A program made the position numbers and the translations under genes. Shown piece by piece: positions 1 to 7,746 of a stretch of 64,000 nt of DNA. This DNA is from Actinoplanes palleronii. Its GTDB lineage: Bacteria > Actinomycetota > Actinomycetes > Mycobacteriales > Micromonosporaceae. The stretch lies in NCBI RefSeq assembly GCF_016862315.1, contig NZ_BOMS01000057.1:1-64000 (forward strand), read 5' to 3'. Below the pieces are notes generated by a model that made no database searches, had not been told where the DNA came from, and saw nothing but the letters and a program-made list of their open reading frames with translations. Each line of letters starts with the position of its first letter. Position 1 is the first letter of the stretch.

Positions 1-105
1 ACCCTGAAACGCCGCACCCTGAAACGCCGCACCCTGAAACGCCGCACCCTGAAACGCCGCACCCTGAAACGCCGCACCCTGAAACGCCGGGCTGTGAAAC
101 ACCGG
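1..105. repeat. 15-bp tandem repeat array, six near-perfect copies plus one degenerate
   Basis: The unit ACCCTGAAACGCCGC is repeated head to tail at 1-15, 16-30, 31-45, 46-60, 61-75 and 76-90; the sixth copy differs only in its last base. A seventh unit (91-105, GCTGTGAAACACCGG) is clearly degenerate. The array starts exactly at the window edge, so it probably continues to the left. The unit is 15 bases, so it keeps frame. There are no spacers, so this is not a CRISPR array. It most likely encodes a pentapeptide repeat at the end of an upstream gene. Confidence 0.95.
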
Positions 106-111
106 CTCTGA
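1..111 (+). CDS. C-terminal tail of an unidentified protein with TLKRR pentapeptide repeats (partial)
   Basis: Frame 1 is open from the window edge to a TGA at 109-111. It reads as consecutive TLKRR units followed by AVKHRL. This frame has the best third-position G+C of the frames crossing the repeat (codons ACC CTG AAA CGC CGC). Its stop is followed six bases later by a strong terminator hairpin, as expected at the end of a gene. The tail would be very basic, which suggests nucleic-acid or membrane-surface contact, but that is inference. The rest of the gene is outside the window. A minus-strand frame (ATG at 115) would encode GVSGC repeats and cannot be excluded. Confidence 0.45.
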   Translation, partial: TLKRRTLKRRTLKRRTLKRRTLKRRTLKRRAVKHRL

Positions 112-116
112 CCATC

Positions 117-150
117 GATCACCGGCGCCGCCACCGCGGCGCCGGTGATC
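117..150 (+). terminator. Perfect 15-bp stem-loop, probable intrinsic terminator
   Basis: Bases 117-131 (GATCACCGGCGCCGC) pair perfectly with 136-150, leaving a four-base CACC loop. It lies just after the TGA at 109-111 and before the promoter at 167. No T-tract follows on the plus strand, which is common in high-G+C actinobacteria. Confidence 0.8.
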
Positions 151-166
151 CATAAGCGTCTCTCTC

Positions 167-196
167 TTGACATCGGATCCTCCTGCGCCGATAACT
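167..196 (+). promoter_or_regulatory. Promoter of the shikimate uptake operon
   Basis: A perfect TTGACA (167-172) is followed by a 17-base spacer and a -10-like GATAAC (190-195; ATAACT one base later). This is the only housekeeping-type promoter near the first gene of the operon. The operator at 196-213 begins right at the end of the -10, so a bound repressor would block transcription start. Confidence 0.65.
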
Positions 197-213
197 AACG
201 TACTGGTTCGTAC
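196..213 (+). promoter_or_regulatory. Operator shared with the qsuB/tetR region
   Basis: Bases 198-214 (ACGTACTGGTTCGTACA) match the reverse complement of 7690-7706 (ACGTACTAGTTCGTACA) at 16 of 17 positions. The copy at 7691-7708 is an 18-bp palindrome with one mismatched pair; this copy is less symmetric on its left edge. Its place over the start point of the operon suggests repression by the TetR protein encoded at 7747-8379, probably relieved by a pathway intermediate. Confidence 0.7.
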
Positions 214-233
214 AAAGTGCGGGAGGCTGGCTG

Positions 234-1136
234 GTGGCCCGGGACGATCGATATCTGGTGGGCCTGATCGGGAGCGGCATCGGCTCCTCGATGAGCCCGG
301 CGCTGCACGAGCGCGAGGCGGATCGGCAGGGCCTGCGCTACTTCTACCAGCTCATCGACCTGGACTCGGCCGGGCGCGGCCCGGCGTCGCCCGGCGTCGA
401 CGCGGCTGCACCGGCCGGTGACGTCGGTGCCTTGCTCGCCGCCGCCCGCCGGCTCGGCTTCCGGGGGCTCAACATCACCCACCCGGCCAAGCAGGACGTC
501 GTCCAGCACCTCGACGTCCTCGCCCCGGAGGCCGCCGAGCTCGGCGCCGTGAACACGGTGCTGTTCGAGCCGGGCCGGACCATCGGGCACAACACCGATC
601 GGTACGGCTTCGCCACCGGCCTGGCCCGAGCCCTGCCCGGCGTCAGCACCGAACGGGTTGTGCTGCTCGGCGCCGGTGGTGCCGGAGCGGCGGTGGCCTC
701 CGCCCTGGCCGCCGCGGGCACCCGGTGGCTGATCGTCGCCGACGTCGACCCGGACCGGGCCGGCCGCCTGGCCCGGACCATGGCCGTCCACCCCGGTACG
801 ACGGTCGAGCCGGTACCCCTGCACGCGGTGCCGGACCGGCTCGCCACCGCTGACGGGCTGGTCAACGCCACCCCGATCGGCATGGAAGGCCATCCCGGCA
901 CCCCGATCGATCCCGGTCACCTGCACCCGGGCCTGTGGGTCGCCGACGTCATCTACCGGCCGTTGCTGACCCCGCTGATCCGCGCGGCCAAGGAACGCGG
1001 CTGCCGGATCGCCGACGGCGGCGGCATGGTCGTCCACCAGGCGGCCGCATCGTTCCAGCTCTTCACCGGCCGCCGCCCGGACGAGGAGCGGATGTTCACC
1101 GACTTCCGCCAGCTCGCGGACCTCTCGCAGATGTGA
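234..1136 (+). CDS. Shikimate/quinate 5-dehydrogenase family protein (AroE/QsuD type), probably catabolic
   Basis: This 300-residue enzyme should oxidise shikimate to 3-dehydroshikimate (or quinate to 3-dehydroquinate) in the cytoplasm. The N-terminal substrate domain has SSMSP near residue 18, the catalytic lysine K86 in NITHPAK, and the conserved NTD (D122). The dinucleotide domain begins with GAGGAG at 146-151. After strand beta-2 the sequence is ADVDPDRA with Asp170, where NADP-specific AroE proteins usually have NRT; an acid here favours NAD, typical of degradative quinate/shikimate dehydrogenases. The start is GTG, seven bases after GGGAGG. It heads the operon with a Liv-type importer and shares an operator with the dehydratase gene, which supports catabolism rather than biosynthesis. 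Confidence 0.88.
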   Translation: MARDDRYLVGLIGSGIGSSMSPALHEREADRQGLRYFYQLIDLDSAGRGPASPGVDAAAPAGDVGALLAAARRLGFRGLNITHPAKQDVVQHLDVLAPEAAELGAVNTVLFEPGRTIGHNTDRYGFATGLARALPGVSTERVVLLGAGGAGAAVASALAAAGTRWLIVADVDPDRAGRLARTMAVHPGTTVEPVPLHAVPDRLATADGLVNATPIGMEGHPGTPIDPGHLHPGLWVADVIYRPLLTPLIRAAKERGCRIADGGGMVVHQAAASFQLFTGRRPDEERMFTDFRQLADLSQM

Positions 1137-1193
1137 AGCACACCGCCGTTCCCGACCGCTCGCAGGTCCTTCGTTTGATTGAGGTGAGACGCC

Positions 1194-2330
1194 ATGAAAC
1201 GCCCTTCCGTCCTTGCCCTTGCCGTTGTCGTCCTCGCCGCCGGGTGCAGCGCGCCCGGCGCCGACGAGAAGTCCACCGGCGACGGCACCGGCCCCATCAA
1301 GATCGCGCTCGTGGACGCGCAGAGCGGGCAGCTCAGCTCGCTGGGCGCCTGGGAGCTCAAGGGTGCCCGGCTGGCCGTCGACGAGTGGAACGCCGCGGGC
1401 GGCATCAACGGCCGGCAGGTCCAGCTGGACGTCTTCGACGACCAGGGTGACCCGACCACCGGCACGAACCTGGCCCGCAAGATCGACAGTGAGGGCTACC
1501 TCGCGATGATCGGTACTGCGGAGAGCGCGGTGACGATCGCGATGGCGCCGATCCTGAAGCAGGCCGAGATCCCGAACATCACGTCCGGGCAGTCGCCCGG
1601 TCTGGTCGCGGTCGGCAGTGAGTTCCTGTTCCTCAACGGGCCGACCTCCACCACCTACGACGAGACCCTGGCCGAGCACATCGTCGACAAGCAGGGCATC
1701 AAGAGCATCGCGATGATCACCAACAACGGCTCGTACGGCAAGGGCGAGCACGACGCGTTCCTCAAGGCGCTGCAGGCCCGCAGCGTCACTCCGGTCGCCG
1801 ACCAGGTGGTGACCACCGACCAGAAGGACTTCTCGGCGGTGCTCACCGGTATCCGGCAGAAGAACCCGAAGGTGATCTTCCTGGGCGCCGAGGAGGTCGA
1901 GTCCGGCCTGATCGTCAAGCAGGCCCGCGACCTGGGTATCACCGCGACCTTCGCCGGCGCCGCCCCGCAGGGCACCCCGGTCTTCCTGGACACCGCCGGC
2001 GTAGCCAATGCCGAGGGCACCATCGTCAGCTCGCCGTACCTGGGCAACGACGTCAGCGACGCGTCGAAGAAGTTCGCCGCCGCCTACAAGACGAAGTTCA
2101 ACGAGGAGGCCGAGCTGCACGGCGCCAAGGCCTACGACGGCACGCAGATCATGCTCACCGCCCTGAAGACCAGCAACGTGGCCACCGGCAAGGCGCTCGC
2201 CGACGCGATCCGGGCCACCAAGTACCAGGGCCTGCTCGGCTCGTTCGCCTTCGACCAGACCGGGGTCGGCATCTTCGCCACTTCGATCGGCACCATCAAG
2301 GGCGGCAAACTCGTCGCCGCCGCGGGCTGA
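1194..2330 (+). CDS. livK: Branched-chain-type ABC transporter substrate-binding lipoprotein
   Basis: This 378-residue periplasmic-binding (type 1, Peripla_BP_6) protein captures the ligand outside the membrane. The N-terminus is a lipoprotein signal: MKR, a hydrophobic stretch, then the lipobox LAAGC with Cys18 as the acylated residue. The mature part starts with a linker and IKIALVDAQSGQLSSLG, typical of LivK-like proteins, and contains NAAGGINGRQVQL. LivK relatives bind not only amino acids but also aromatic and carboxylic acids. Given an AroE-type dehydrogenase upstream and a dehydroshikimate dehydratase downstream, shikimate or quinate is the most likely ligand, by inference. It is followed four bases later by the permease gene. 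Confidence 0.9.
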   Translation: MKRPSVLALAVVVLAAGCSAPGADEKSTGDGTGPIKIALVDAQSGQLSSLGAWELKGARLAVDEWNAAGGINGRQVQLDVFDDQGDPTTGTNLARKIDSEGYLAMIGTAESAVTIAMAPILKQAEIPNITSGQSPGLVAVGSEFLFLNGPTSTTYDETLAEHIVDKQGIKSIAMITNNGSYGKGEHDAFLKALQARSVTPVADQVVTTDQKDFSAVLTGIRQKNPKVIFLGAEEVESGLIVKQARDLGITATFAGAAPQGTPVFLDTAGVANAEGTIVSSPYLGNDVSDASKKFAAAYKTKFNEEAELHGAKAYDGTQIMLTALKTSNVATGKALADAIRATKYQGLLGSFAFDQTGVGIFATSIGTIKGGKLVAAAG

Positions 2331-2334
2331 CCGC

Positions 2335-3204
2335 ATGCAGGTCTTCCTTCAGACCATCATCGGCGGGGTCAGTCTCGGCGCCGTGTACGCCCTGGTGGCG
2401 TTGGGATTCTCCCTCGTCTACCGCACCATGGGCCTGGTCAACTTCGCCCACGGCAACGTGGTGACCGTCGGCGCCTATCTGGCCTCGACGCTGTATCTCA
2501 CAAGTGAATTGCCGTTCGCGCTCGCGATGCCGATCGCCATCGTGCTGACCGGGGCAATCGGCCTGGTCATCGAGCGGGTGCTGCGCCCGCTGGAGAACCG
2601 CGATTTCGACCTGATGCTGATCGGCACGATCGGCTTCGGCATCGTCCTGGACGCCCTGGTGATCGCGATCTGGGGTGCCACCGGCCGTGCCGTGCCCTCA
2701 CCGGTGCCGTCGCCGCCGCTCGACGTGTTCGGCCTGCGCATCCGCACCTACGACCTGGTCGTGCTGGCCATCGCGGCGGCCGCGACGATCCTGCTGGTGT
2801 TGTTCCTGTCCCGCACCAAACGCGGCGCGGCGATGCAGGCGGTCGCGATGGATCACGAGGCCGCCACCGCGATCGGCATCCACGTGGGACGCTCCAACGC
2901 GATCGCCTTCATGATCGGTGGCGGGCTCGCGGCGCTGGCCGGTGGCCTGGTCGGGCCGCTGCTCTACGTGAGTCCGGCGCTCGGCGGCGCCCTCGGGATC
3001 AAGGGGTTCGCCGCGGCGATCCTCGGCGGGTTCGGCAGCATCCCGGGCGCGATCGTCGGCGGGCTGGCCATCGGCATCCTTGACGCGTTCACCGCCGGGC
3101 ACTTCCAGGGCTATTCCGAGCTGGTCACGTTCGTCGTCTTCACCGTGATCATCATGATCCGCCCCACCGGCGTCTTCGGCGAACGGACGGTCAACCGCGC
3201 ATGA
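2335..3204 (+). CDS. livH: Liv-type ABC transporter permease (LivH family)
   Basis: This 289-residue integral membrane protein forms half of the transport channel. It has about eight hydrophobic segments and family landmarks: ALGFSLVYRTMGLVNFAHG near residue 23 and the cytoplasmic coupling region ATAIGIHVGRSNAIAF with GGG-ALAG after it. The gene begins four bases after the binding-protein gene and overlaps the next gene by ATGA (3201-3204), so translation is probably coupled. It pairs with the permease half of the following fusion protein. Confidence 0.93.
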   Translation: MQVFLQTIIGGVSLGAVYALVALGFSLVYRTMGLVNFAHGNVVTVGAYLASTLYLTSELPFALAMPIAIVLTGAIGLVIERVLRPLENRDFDLMLIGTIGFGIVLDALVIAIWGATGRAVPSPVPSPPLDVFGLRIRTYDLVVLAIAAAATILLVLFLSRTKRGAAMQAVAMDHEAATAIGIHVGRSNAIAFMIGGGLAALAGGLVGPLLYVSPALGGALGIKGFAAAILGGFGSIPGAIVGGLAIGILDAFTAGHFQGYSELVTFVVFTVIIMIRPTGVFGERTVNRA

Positions 3205-5045
3205 GCACTCCACCGGCCGCCGTGCCGCGCACGACCGGCACACCGCGCATGAGGACCCGCATCGCCATCCTGGCCGCCGCCGCAATCGCCGCCTGGCTGC
3301 TGCCCTACGGCCTGGACTCCTACGCCATCCACGTCGTCGACGTGATCCTGATCTTTGCGATCCTGGCGGTCGGGCTCGGCCTGGCCATGGGTATCGCCGG
3401 GCAGGTCAACCTCGCGCAGGTCGCGTTCTTCGGCGTCGGCGCGTATGCCACCGCGATCCTCACCACCCGGGCCGGCCTGGGCTTCTGGGTCTCCGCCGTG
3501 CTCGCCGTGCTGGCCACCATGGCGATCGGCCTGGTGGTCGGCACGCCGGCGCTGCGCGTCCAGTCGCACTATCTCGGCATCGTCACGCTCGGCCTGGCGC
3601 TCGCGTTCACCAGCTGGGTGACCAACGCCGAGGTCAGCGGCGGCGCCGAAGGGTTACCCGGGATTCCGGTTCCGACGCTCCCCGGCATCGACCTGACCAG
3701 TGAATACCTCTACTACTACCTGGAGCTGTTCGCGTTTGTCGTCGCACTGGGCTTCGGCGAGTTCATCGTCCGGACCAGCCTCGGCCGCCGGATGCGGGCC
3801 ATGCGCGACGACGCCCTCGCCGCCGGAGCGCTCGGCGCCGAGGTCCCGATCCTGCGGATGACCGCGTTCCTGCTGGCCAGCGTGTACGGCGGGGTCGCCG
3901 GGGTGCTCTACGCGGGGCTGATCCAATATGTGGCGCCGGAGTCGTTCAGCATCGCCACCATGTTCCTGCTGCTCGCCATGGTGATCATCGGGGGCCGGCA
4001 GAGCCTGGTCGGGTGCGTGGTCGGCGCGGTCAGCCTGGCCCTGGTCCGCGAGGCGCTCGTCGATCACCCGACGATCGCCCAGATCGCGTACGGATCGGTG
4101 GTGGTCCTGGTCGTGGTGTTCGCCCCGACCGGCCTGGCCGGCCTGCCCAGCCGGATCAGGGATGCGGTGGCCCGGAGGCGGGGCCGGCGCGGCGTTCCCG
4201 CGCGCATGACACCCTTTGTTCCGTACGAGATGAGCGCCGCCGCGGACCCGGACGCCCCGGCGATCCTGCGCGTGCAGGGGGTGACCAAACAGTTCCGCGG
4301 GCTCAAAGCACTCGACGACGTCTCCCTCGACGTGCCGGCCGGCGAGATCCGTGGCGTGGTCGGCCCGAACGGCTCCGGCAAGACCACCCTGTTCAACGTG
4401 ATCAGCGGGCTGTACCGGCCGACGAGTGGCCGGGTCGAGTTCCGCGGACGGGACATGACCGCGCACGCGCCCTACCGGCTGGCGCGGGCCGGGATGTCGC
4501 GCACGTTCCAGAATCTGCGGCTGTTCGGCGCGCTCACCGTGCAGGAGAACATCCTGGTCGCCATCGACCGCAGCCACACCGCGGAGAGCTGGCGGTATCT
4601 GTTGCGCCCGATCAGCGTGCTGCGCCGGGACCGGGACCTGCATCGGCGGGCCCGGGAGGTGATCGACCGGTTCGGGCTCACCGAGTTCGCCGAGCTGGCG
4701 CCGGGCGCGCTGCCGTACGGCACCCAGCGACGGGTGGAGATCGCCCGGGCGGTGGCCGCCGCGCCGGCGCTGCTGCTGCTCGACGAGCCGGCGGCCGGGC
4801 TCAACGGCGAGGAGGTCCGCCAGCTCAGCGAGATCGTCCGCTCGATCCGGGACAGCGGCGTCACCGTGATCGTCATCGAGCACAACATGGGCCTGGTGAT
4901 GTCGCTGTGCGAGCGGGTCACCGTGCTGGCCGGCGGCCGGGTGATCGCCGAGGGCACCCCGGCGCAGGTGGCCCGGACACCGGCGGTGATCGAGGCGTAT
5001 CTCGGTGACTCGATGGGCGACCTACCGGAGGTGAGCGCGACGTGA
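3201..5045 (+). CDS. Fused Liv-type permease (LivM) and ATPase (LivG)
   Basis: This 614-residue protein joins two subunits normally encoded separately. Residues about 1-325 are a LivM-like permease with around nine membrane segments and the motif GIAGQVNLAQVAFFGVGAYA. After an Arg-rich linker, residues about 350-610 form a LivG-like ATPase: Walker A GPNGSGKTT at 388-396, signature region LPYGTQRRVEIARA, Walker B LLLLDEP with D528 and E529, and the switch histidine in VIVIEHNMG. It overlaps livH by ATGA and livF by GTGA. The fusion fixes one ATPase to one permease half, so the partner ATPase would be LivF. Such fusions occur in actinobacteria and are not evidence of an error. Confidence 0.92.
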   Translation: MSTPPAAVPRTTGTPRMRTRIAILAAAAIAAWLLPYGLDSYAIHVVDVILIFAILAVGLGLAMGIAGQVNLAQVAFFGVGAYATAILTTRAGLGFWVSAVLAVLATMAIGLVVGTPALRVQSHYLGIVTLGLALAFTSWVTNAEVSGGAEGLPGIPVPTLPGIDLTSEYLYYYLELFAFVVALGFGEFIVRTSLGRRMRAMRDDALAAGALGAEVPILRMTAFLLASVYGGVAGVLYAGLIQYVAPESFSIATMFLLLAMVIIGGRQSLVGCVVGAVSLALVREALVDHPTIAQIAYGSVVVLVVVFAPTGLAGLPSRIRDAVARRRGRRGVPARMTPFVPYEMSAAADPDAPAILRVQGVTKQFRGLKALDDVSLDVPAGEIRGVVGPNGSGKTTLFNVISGLYRPTSGRVEFRGRDMTAHAPYRLARAGMSRTFQNLRLFGALTVQENILVAIDRSHTAESWRYLLRPISVLRRDRDLHRRAREVIDRFGLTEFAELAPGALPYGTQRRVEIARAVAAAPALLLLDEPAAGLNGEEVRQLSEIVRSIRDSGVTVIVIEHNMGLVMSLCERVTVLAGGRVIAEGTPAQVARTPAVIEAYLGDSMGDLPEVSAT

Positions 5046-5749
5046 CGCTGGTGGTGGAGGGGTTGAGTGTCCATTATGGGGGCGTTTCCGCCGTACGAAA
5101 TCTGGGTTTTGATGTTCCTGGCGGCGAAGCCGTCGGGGTGATCGGCGCGAACGGCGCCGGGAAGACCTCGACCCTCAAGGCGATCATGGGGTTGGTGCCG
5201 CGTCAGGTCGCCTCGCTGCGCTTCGGTGACATCGATTTGAGTACGGTCGCGGCGCGGAACATGGTGCGGCACGGTATCGGCTACGTCCCCGAGGGCCGGC
5301 ACGTCTTCGCCGGACTCCCGGTCGAGAAGAACCTGCTGCTCGGGGCATACGCGCGCGCGTGGAATGCGGCGACGCGCACCACCCTCGCCGAGGTGTACGA
5401 GCTGTTCCCGGTGCTCGGTGAGATGCGCGGGCGGCTGGCCGGGGCGCTCTCCGGCGGGCAGCAGCAGATGCTGGCGATCGGCCGGGCGCTGATGTCCCGG
5501 CCGAAGCTGCTGCTGCTCGACGAGCCGTCGATGGGGCTGTCGCCGAAGCTCGTCGAGGATATTCTCGCGGTGCTGTTGCGGCTGCGCGGCGAAGGAATGA
5601 GCTTGCTGCTCGTCGAGCAGAACGCGAAGCTGACCTTCGAGGCGACCAGCCGTTGCCTCGTGGTGGAGAACGGTGAGGTCGCGATGACCGGCACGTCCGC
5701 GCAGCTGCGCCACGACCCGCGGGTGCGGAAGATCTATCTCGGACTGTGA
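5042..5749 (+). CDS. livF: Liv-type ABC transporter ATPase (LivF family)
   Basis: This 235-residue cytoplasmic ATPase powers the importer. It has Walker A GANGAGKT near residue 38, the signature LSGGQQQMLAIGRAL, Walker B LLLLDEPSMGLSPKL and the switch LLVEQN, all as in LivF. The GTG start overlaps the TGA of the fusion gene (GTGA). The end of the gene runs 16 bases into the 3' end of the convergent qsuB-like gene, and no terminator is visible there, so antisense overlap of the two transcripts is likely. Confidence 0.93.
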   Translation: MTLVVEGLSVHYGGVSAVRNLGFDVPGGEAVGVIGANGAGKTSTLKAIMGLVPRQVASLRFGDIDLSTVAARNMVRHGIGYVPEGRHVFAGLPVEKNLLLGAYARAWNAATRTTLAEVYELFPVLGEMRGRLAGALSGGQQQMLAIGRALMSRPKLLLLDEPSMGLSPKLVEDILAVLLRLRGEGMSLLLVEQNAKLTFEATSRCLVVENGEVAMTGTSAQLRHDPRVRKIYLGL

Positions 5750-7674
5750 GCGTGCAGGCGCTGCTCGCGGTGGGCGGCCATCCGGACCGGGTCGTTGACG
5801 AAGCCGTAACCGCGGTAGCCGCCGACCCGCTGGACGATCTCGAGGAAGATCCGGCCGCCGATCACGGGGGTGAACAGTTGCAGGTAGTGGCCGTGGGCGT
5901 CCTCGTCGTACATGGCGCCGAGGTCGCGGATCCGGGTGCGCAAGGGCGGGTCGAGGGTGAGCCGGGCGTCCAGGTCGTCGTAGTAGTTGCCGGGGATGGC
6001 GAGCAGCGGCACACCGGCGCTGCGCAGGGCGGATGCGGTGCGGGGCAGGTCGTCGGTGGCCAGGGTGAGGTGCTGCGGGTGGCGGACGGCGGGTGCCCAG
6101 TCGCCGCGGCGCAGGACCGGGACGCTCAGGGTGATCCGTACCCGGCGCTCCGGGTCGCGGATCGCCAGGGTGCGGATCAGGCCGAACGGGGCGGCGAACT
6201 CGCTCGCCTCGTCGCCGATCAGGCCCAGGACGGTGCGGTAGAAGAGCGCGGCCTCGTCGTAGCGGTCGAACGGCTGTGCCAGCGAGAGGTGATCGATCGC
6301 GGTCACGCCGGTGGGCGGGGCGGGAGTCTCGCCGGTCGGCAGGAAGTCGTCGAGCCAGCCGTGCTGACCGAGCGGTGCGGTGCGGGTTTCGAGGGCCGGC
6401 GCGGAATCGCCGAGTGGCTTGGTGCGGGTTTCGGCGGCCGGCACGGAGTCGTCGGGCGGCGCGGTGCGGCAGAAGAAGATCTCGGTGCCGTCGGGGGCGG
6501 CGATCGCGGTGAGGTCGGCTTCGCTCTGCCGGCGGCGGCGGGGCAGAGGGGCGGCGAGCAGGTGGGCGGCGCGGCGGGCGGCGGCTTCCGGGTCGGTGCT
6601 CTCCAGGGCGAACGCGTGGATCGCGGACTCGTGGACGCCGGAGTTCAGCAGGATGCGCGCGGTGTTCTGCTCCCAGAGCTGGACCGGTTTGGAGCGGTGC
6701 TGGCCGGTGTGGGTGAAGCCGAGTGCGGTGAGCAGGGTTTCGAGTTGGGGACCGGTGTCGGTGTCGTCACCGACACCGAGCTCGGCGAAGGCGATGCCGG
6801 TGAGGCGGGATTCTGCTTTTCGCGCGGCGCCTCCTGCCGGTGCCGAGCCGGCGGGCTGCGTGGTGTCGACCGCGTCCTGCAGGGCGATCAGCGAGCGCCG
6901 GGCGTCGACCGCGGTCCGGTGCGGGTCGGCCTGGCGGAAGACGTCGTTGAACACCTCCAGCGACAGCGGCCCGGCATACCCCGAGGCCAGCACGGTGCGG
7001 GTGAATCCGGCCAGGTCGAGCCCGCCCTGCAGCGGGAACAGCCGGTGGTGCCGGCTCCACTGCAGCACGTCCATGTCGAGCCGGGGCGCGTCGGCGAGCT
7101 GGACGAAGAAGATCCGGTCGCCGGGCAGGTCGGCGATGCCGGCGAACCGGTCGGTGCGCGACAGCACGTGGAAGCTGTCCAGGCACAGGCCGAGGGCCGG
7201 GTGGTCGGCGCGGCGCACCAGGTCCCAGGAGTGTTCCCAGGTGGAGATGTGCCGGCCCCAGGCCAGGGCTTCGTAGGCGATCCGGATGCCGTGCCCGGCG
7301 GCCAGCTCGGCGAGCTCACGCAACTGGTCGGCGGCCAGGTCGTTGTCGACGATCGTGTCCGGGGCGACCGACGAGCAGATCAGCAGGGTGCCGGCGCCGA
7401 GCCGGTCCATCAGCTCCAGCTTGGCCCGCAGGCGGCGGAGCGTCGCGGCGAACCGCTGCGGGGGAGCGCCCTCGGCGTCGCGGAACGGCTGGTAGAGGCT
7501 GATGGTCAGGCCGAGCCCGGCGATGTGGTCGCGGATCTGCTCGGGGGAGCGGGGCGAGGCGATCAGGTCGGCCTCGAAGATCTCGACGGTGTCGAACCCG
7601 GCGGCCGCGGCGGCGTCCAGCCGGTCCTCGAGCGTGCCCGAGAGGCAGACGGTCGCGATGCCGGTCCGGGCCAT
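5734..7674 (-). CDS. qsuB: 3-dehydroshikimate dehydratase, two-domain QsuB type
   Basis: This 646-residue enzyme converts 3-dehydroshikimate to protocatechuate. Residues about 1-270 are a sugar-isomerase-like TIM barrel with likely metal ligands in IAYEALAWGRH, LCLDSFH, FVQLADAP and LSLEVFNDVF. Residues about 320-640 are a 4-hydroxyphenylpyruvate dioxygenase-like (VOC) half, with histidines in AIDHLSLAQ and HPQHLTLA and a glutamate in FLEIVQRVGGYRGYGF. This two-part layout and length match QsuB of Corynebacterium. The ATG at 7674 is preceded by GGGAGGGG; an in-frame ATG at 7686 lacks a ribosome site. The gene diverges from tetR across the operator at 7690-7708 and converges on livF. Confidence 0.88.
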   Translation of the reverse strand: MARTGIATVCLSGTLEDRLDAAAAAGFDTVEIFEADLIASPRSPEQIRDHIAGLGLTISLYQPFRDAEGAPPQRFAATLRRLRAKLELMDRLGAGTLLICSSVAPDTIVDNDLAADQLRELAELAAGHGIRIAYEALAWGRHISTWEHSWDLVRRADHPALGLCLDSFHVLSRTDRFAGIADLPGDRIFFVQLADAPRLDMDVLQWSRHHRLFPLQGGLDLAGFTRTVLASGYAGPLSLEVFNDVFRQADPHRTAVDARRSLIALQDAVDTTQPAGSAPAGGAARKAESRLTGIAFAELGVGDDTDTGPQLETLLTALGFTHTGQHRSKPVQLWEQNTARILLNSGVHESAIHAFALESTDPEAAARRAAHLLAAPLPRRRRQSEADLTAIAAPDGTEIFFCRTAPPDDSVPAAETRTKPLGDSAPALETRTAPLGQHGWLDDFLPTGETPAPPTGVTAIDHLSLAQPFDRYDEAALFYRTVLGLIGDEASEFAAPFGLIRTLAIRDPERRVRITLSVPVLRRGDWAPAVRHPQHLTLATDDLPRTASALRSAGVPLLAIPGNYYDDLDARLTLDPPLRTRIRDLGAMYDEDAHGHYLQLFTPVIGGRIFLEIVQRVGGYRGYGFVNDPVRMAAHREQRLHAHSPR

Positions 7675-7689
7675 GGCCCCTCCCATGTC

Positions 7690-7708
7690 TGTACGAACTA
7701 GTACGTAC
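7690..7708. promoter_or_regulatory. Palindromic operator between qsuB and tetR
   Basis: GTACGAACTAGTACGTAC (7691-7708) is an 18-bp inverted repeat with a single mismatched pair, centred on ACTAGT. It lies 16 bases upstream of the qsuB ATG and overlaps a -10-like TACACT (7706-7711) for tetR. The same sequence recurs, with one change in 17 bases, at 198-214 before the transporter operon. This is the expected layout for a TetR repressor that controls itself and both arms of its pathway. Confidence 0.75.
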
Positions 7709-7746
7709 ACTGTAGGCCGTCCGGATGCGCGGCGGGGAGGGCGGAA

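Noticed and set aside
1..105. CRISPR array
   Set aside because: Units are 15 bases with no spacers, and the array keeps an open reading frame.
195..2336. Very long minus-strand open frame (713 codons) opposite the aroE and livK genes
   Set aside because: It is an antisense shadow of two well-supported genes; its sequence is Gly/Arg/Asp-rich low-complexity without any family motif.
5746..7701. 651-codon plus-strand frame opposite the qsuB-like gene
   Set aside because: The minus strand encodes a clear two-domain dehydratase; the plus frame is Gly/Val/Arg-rich with no domain.
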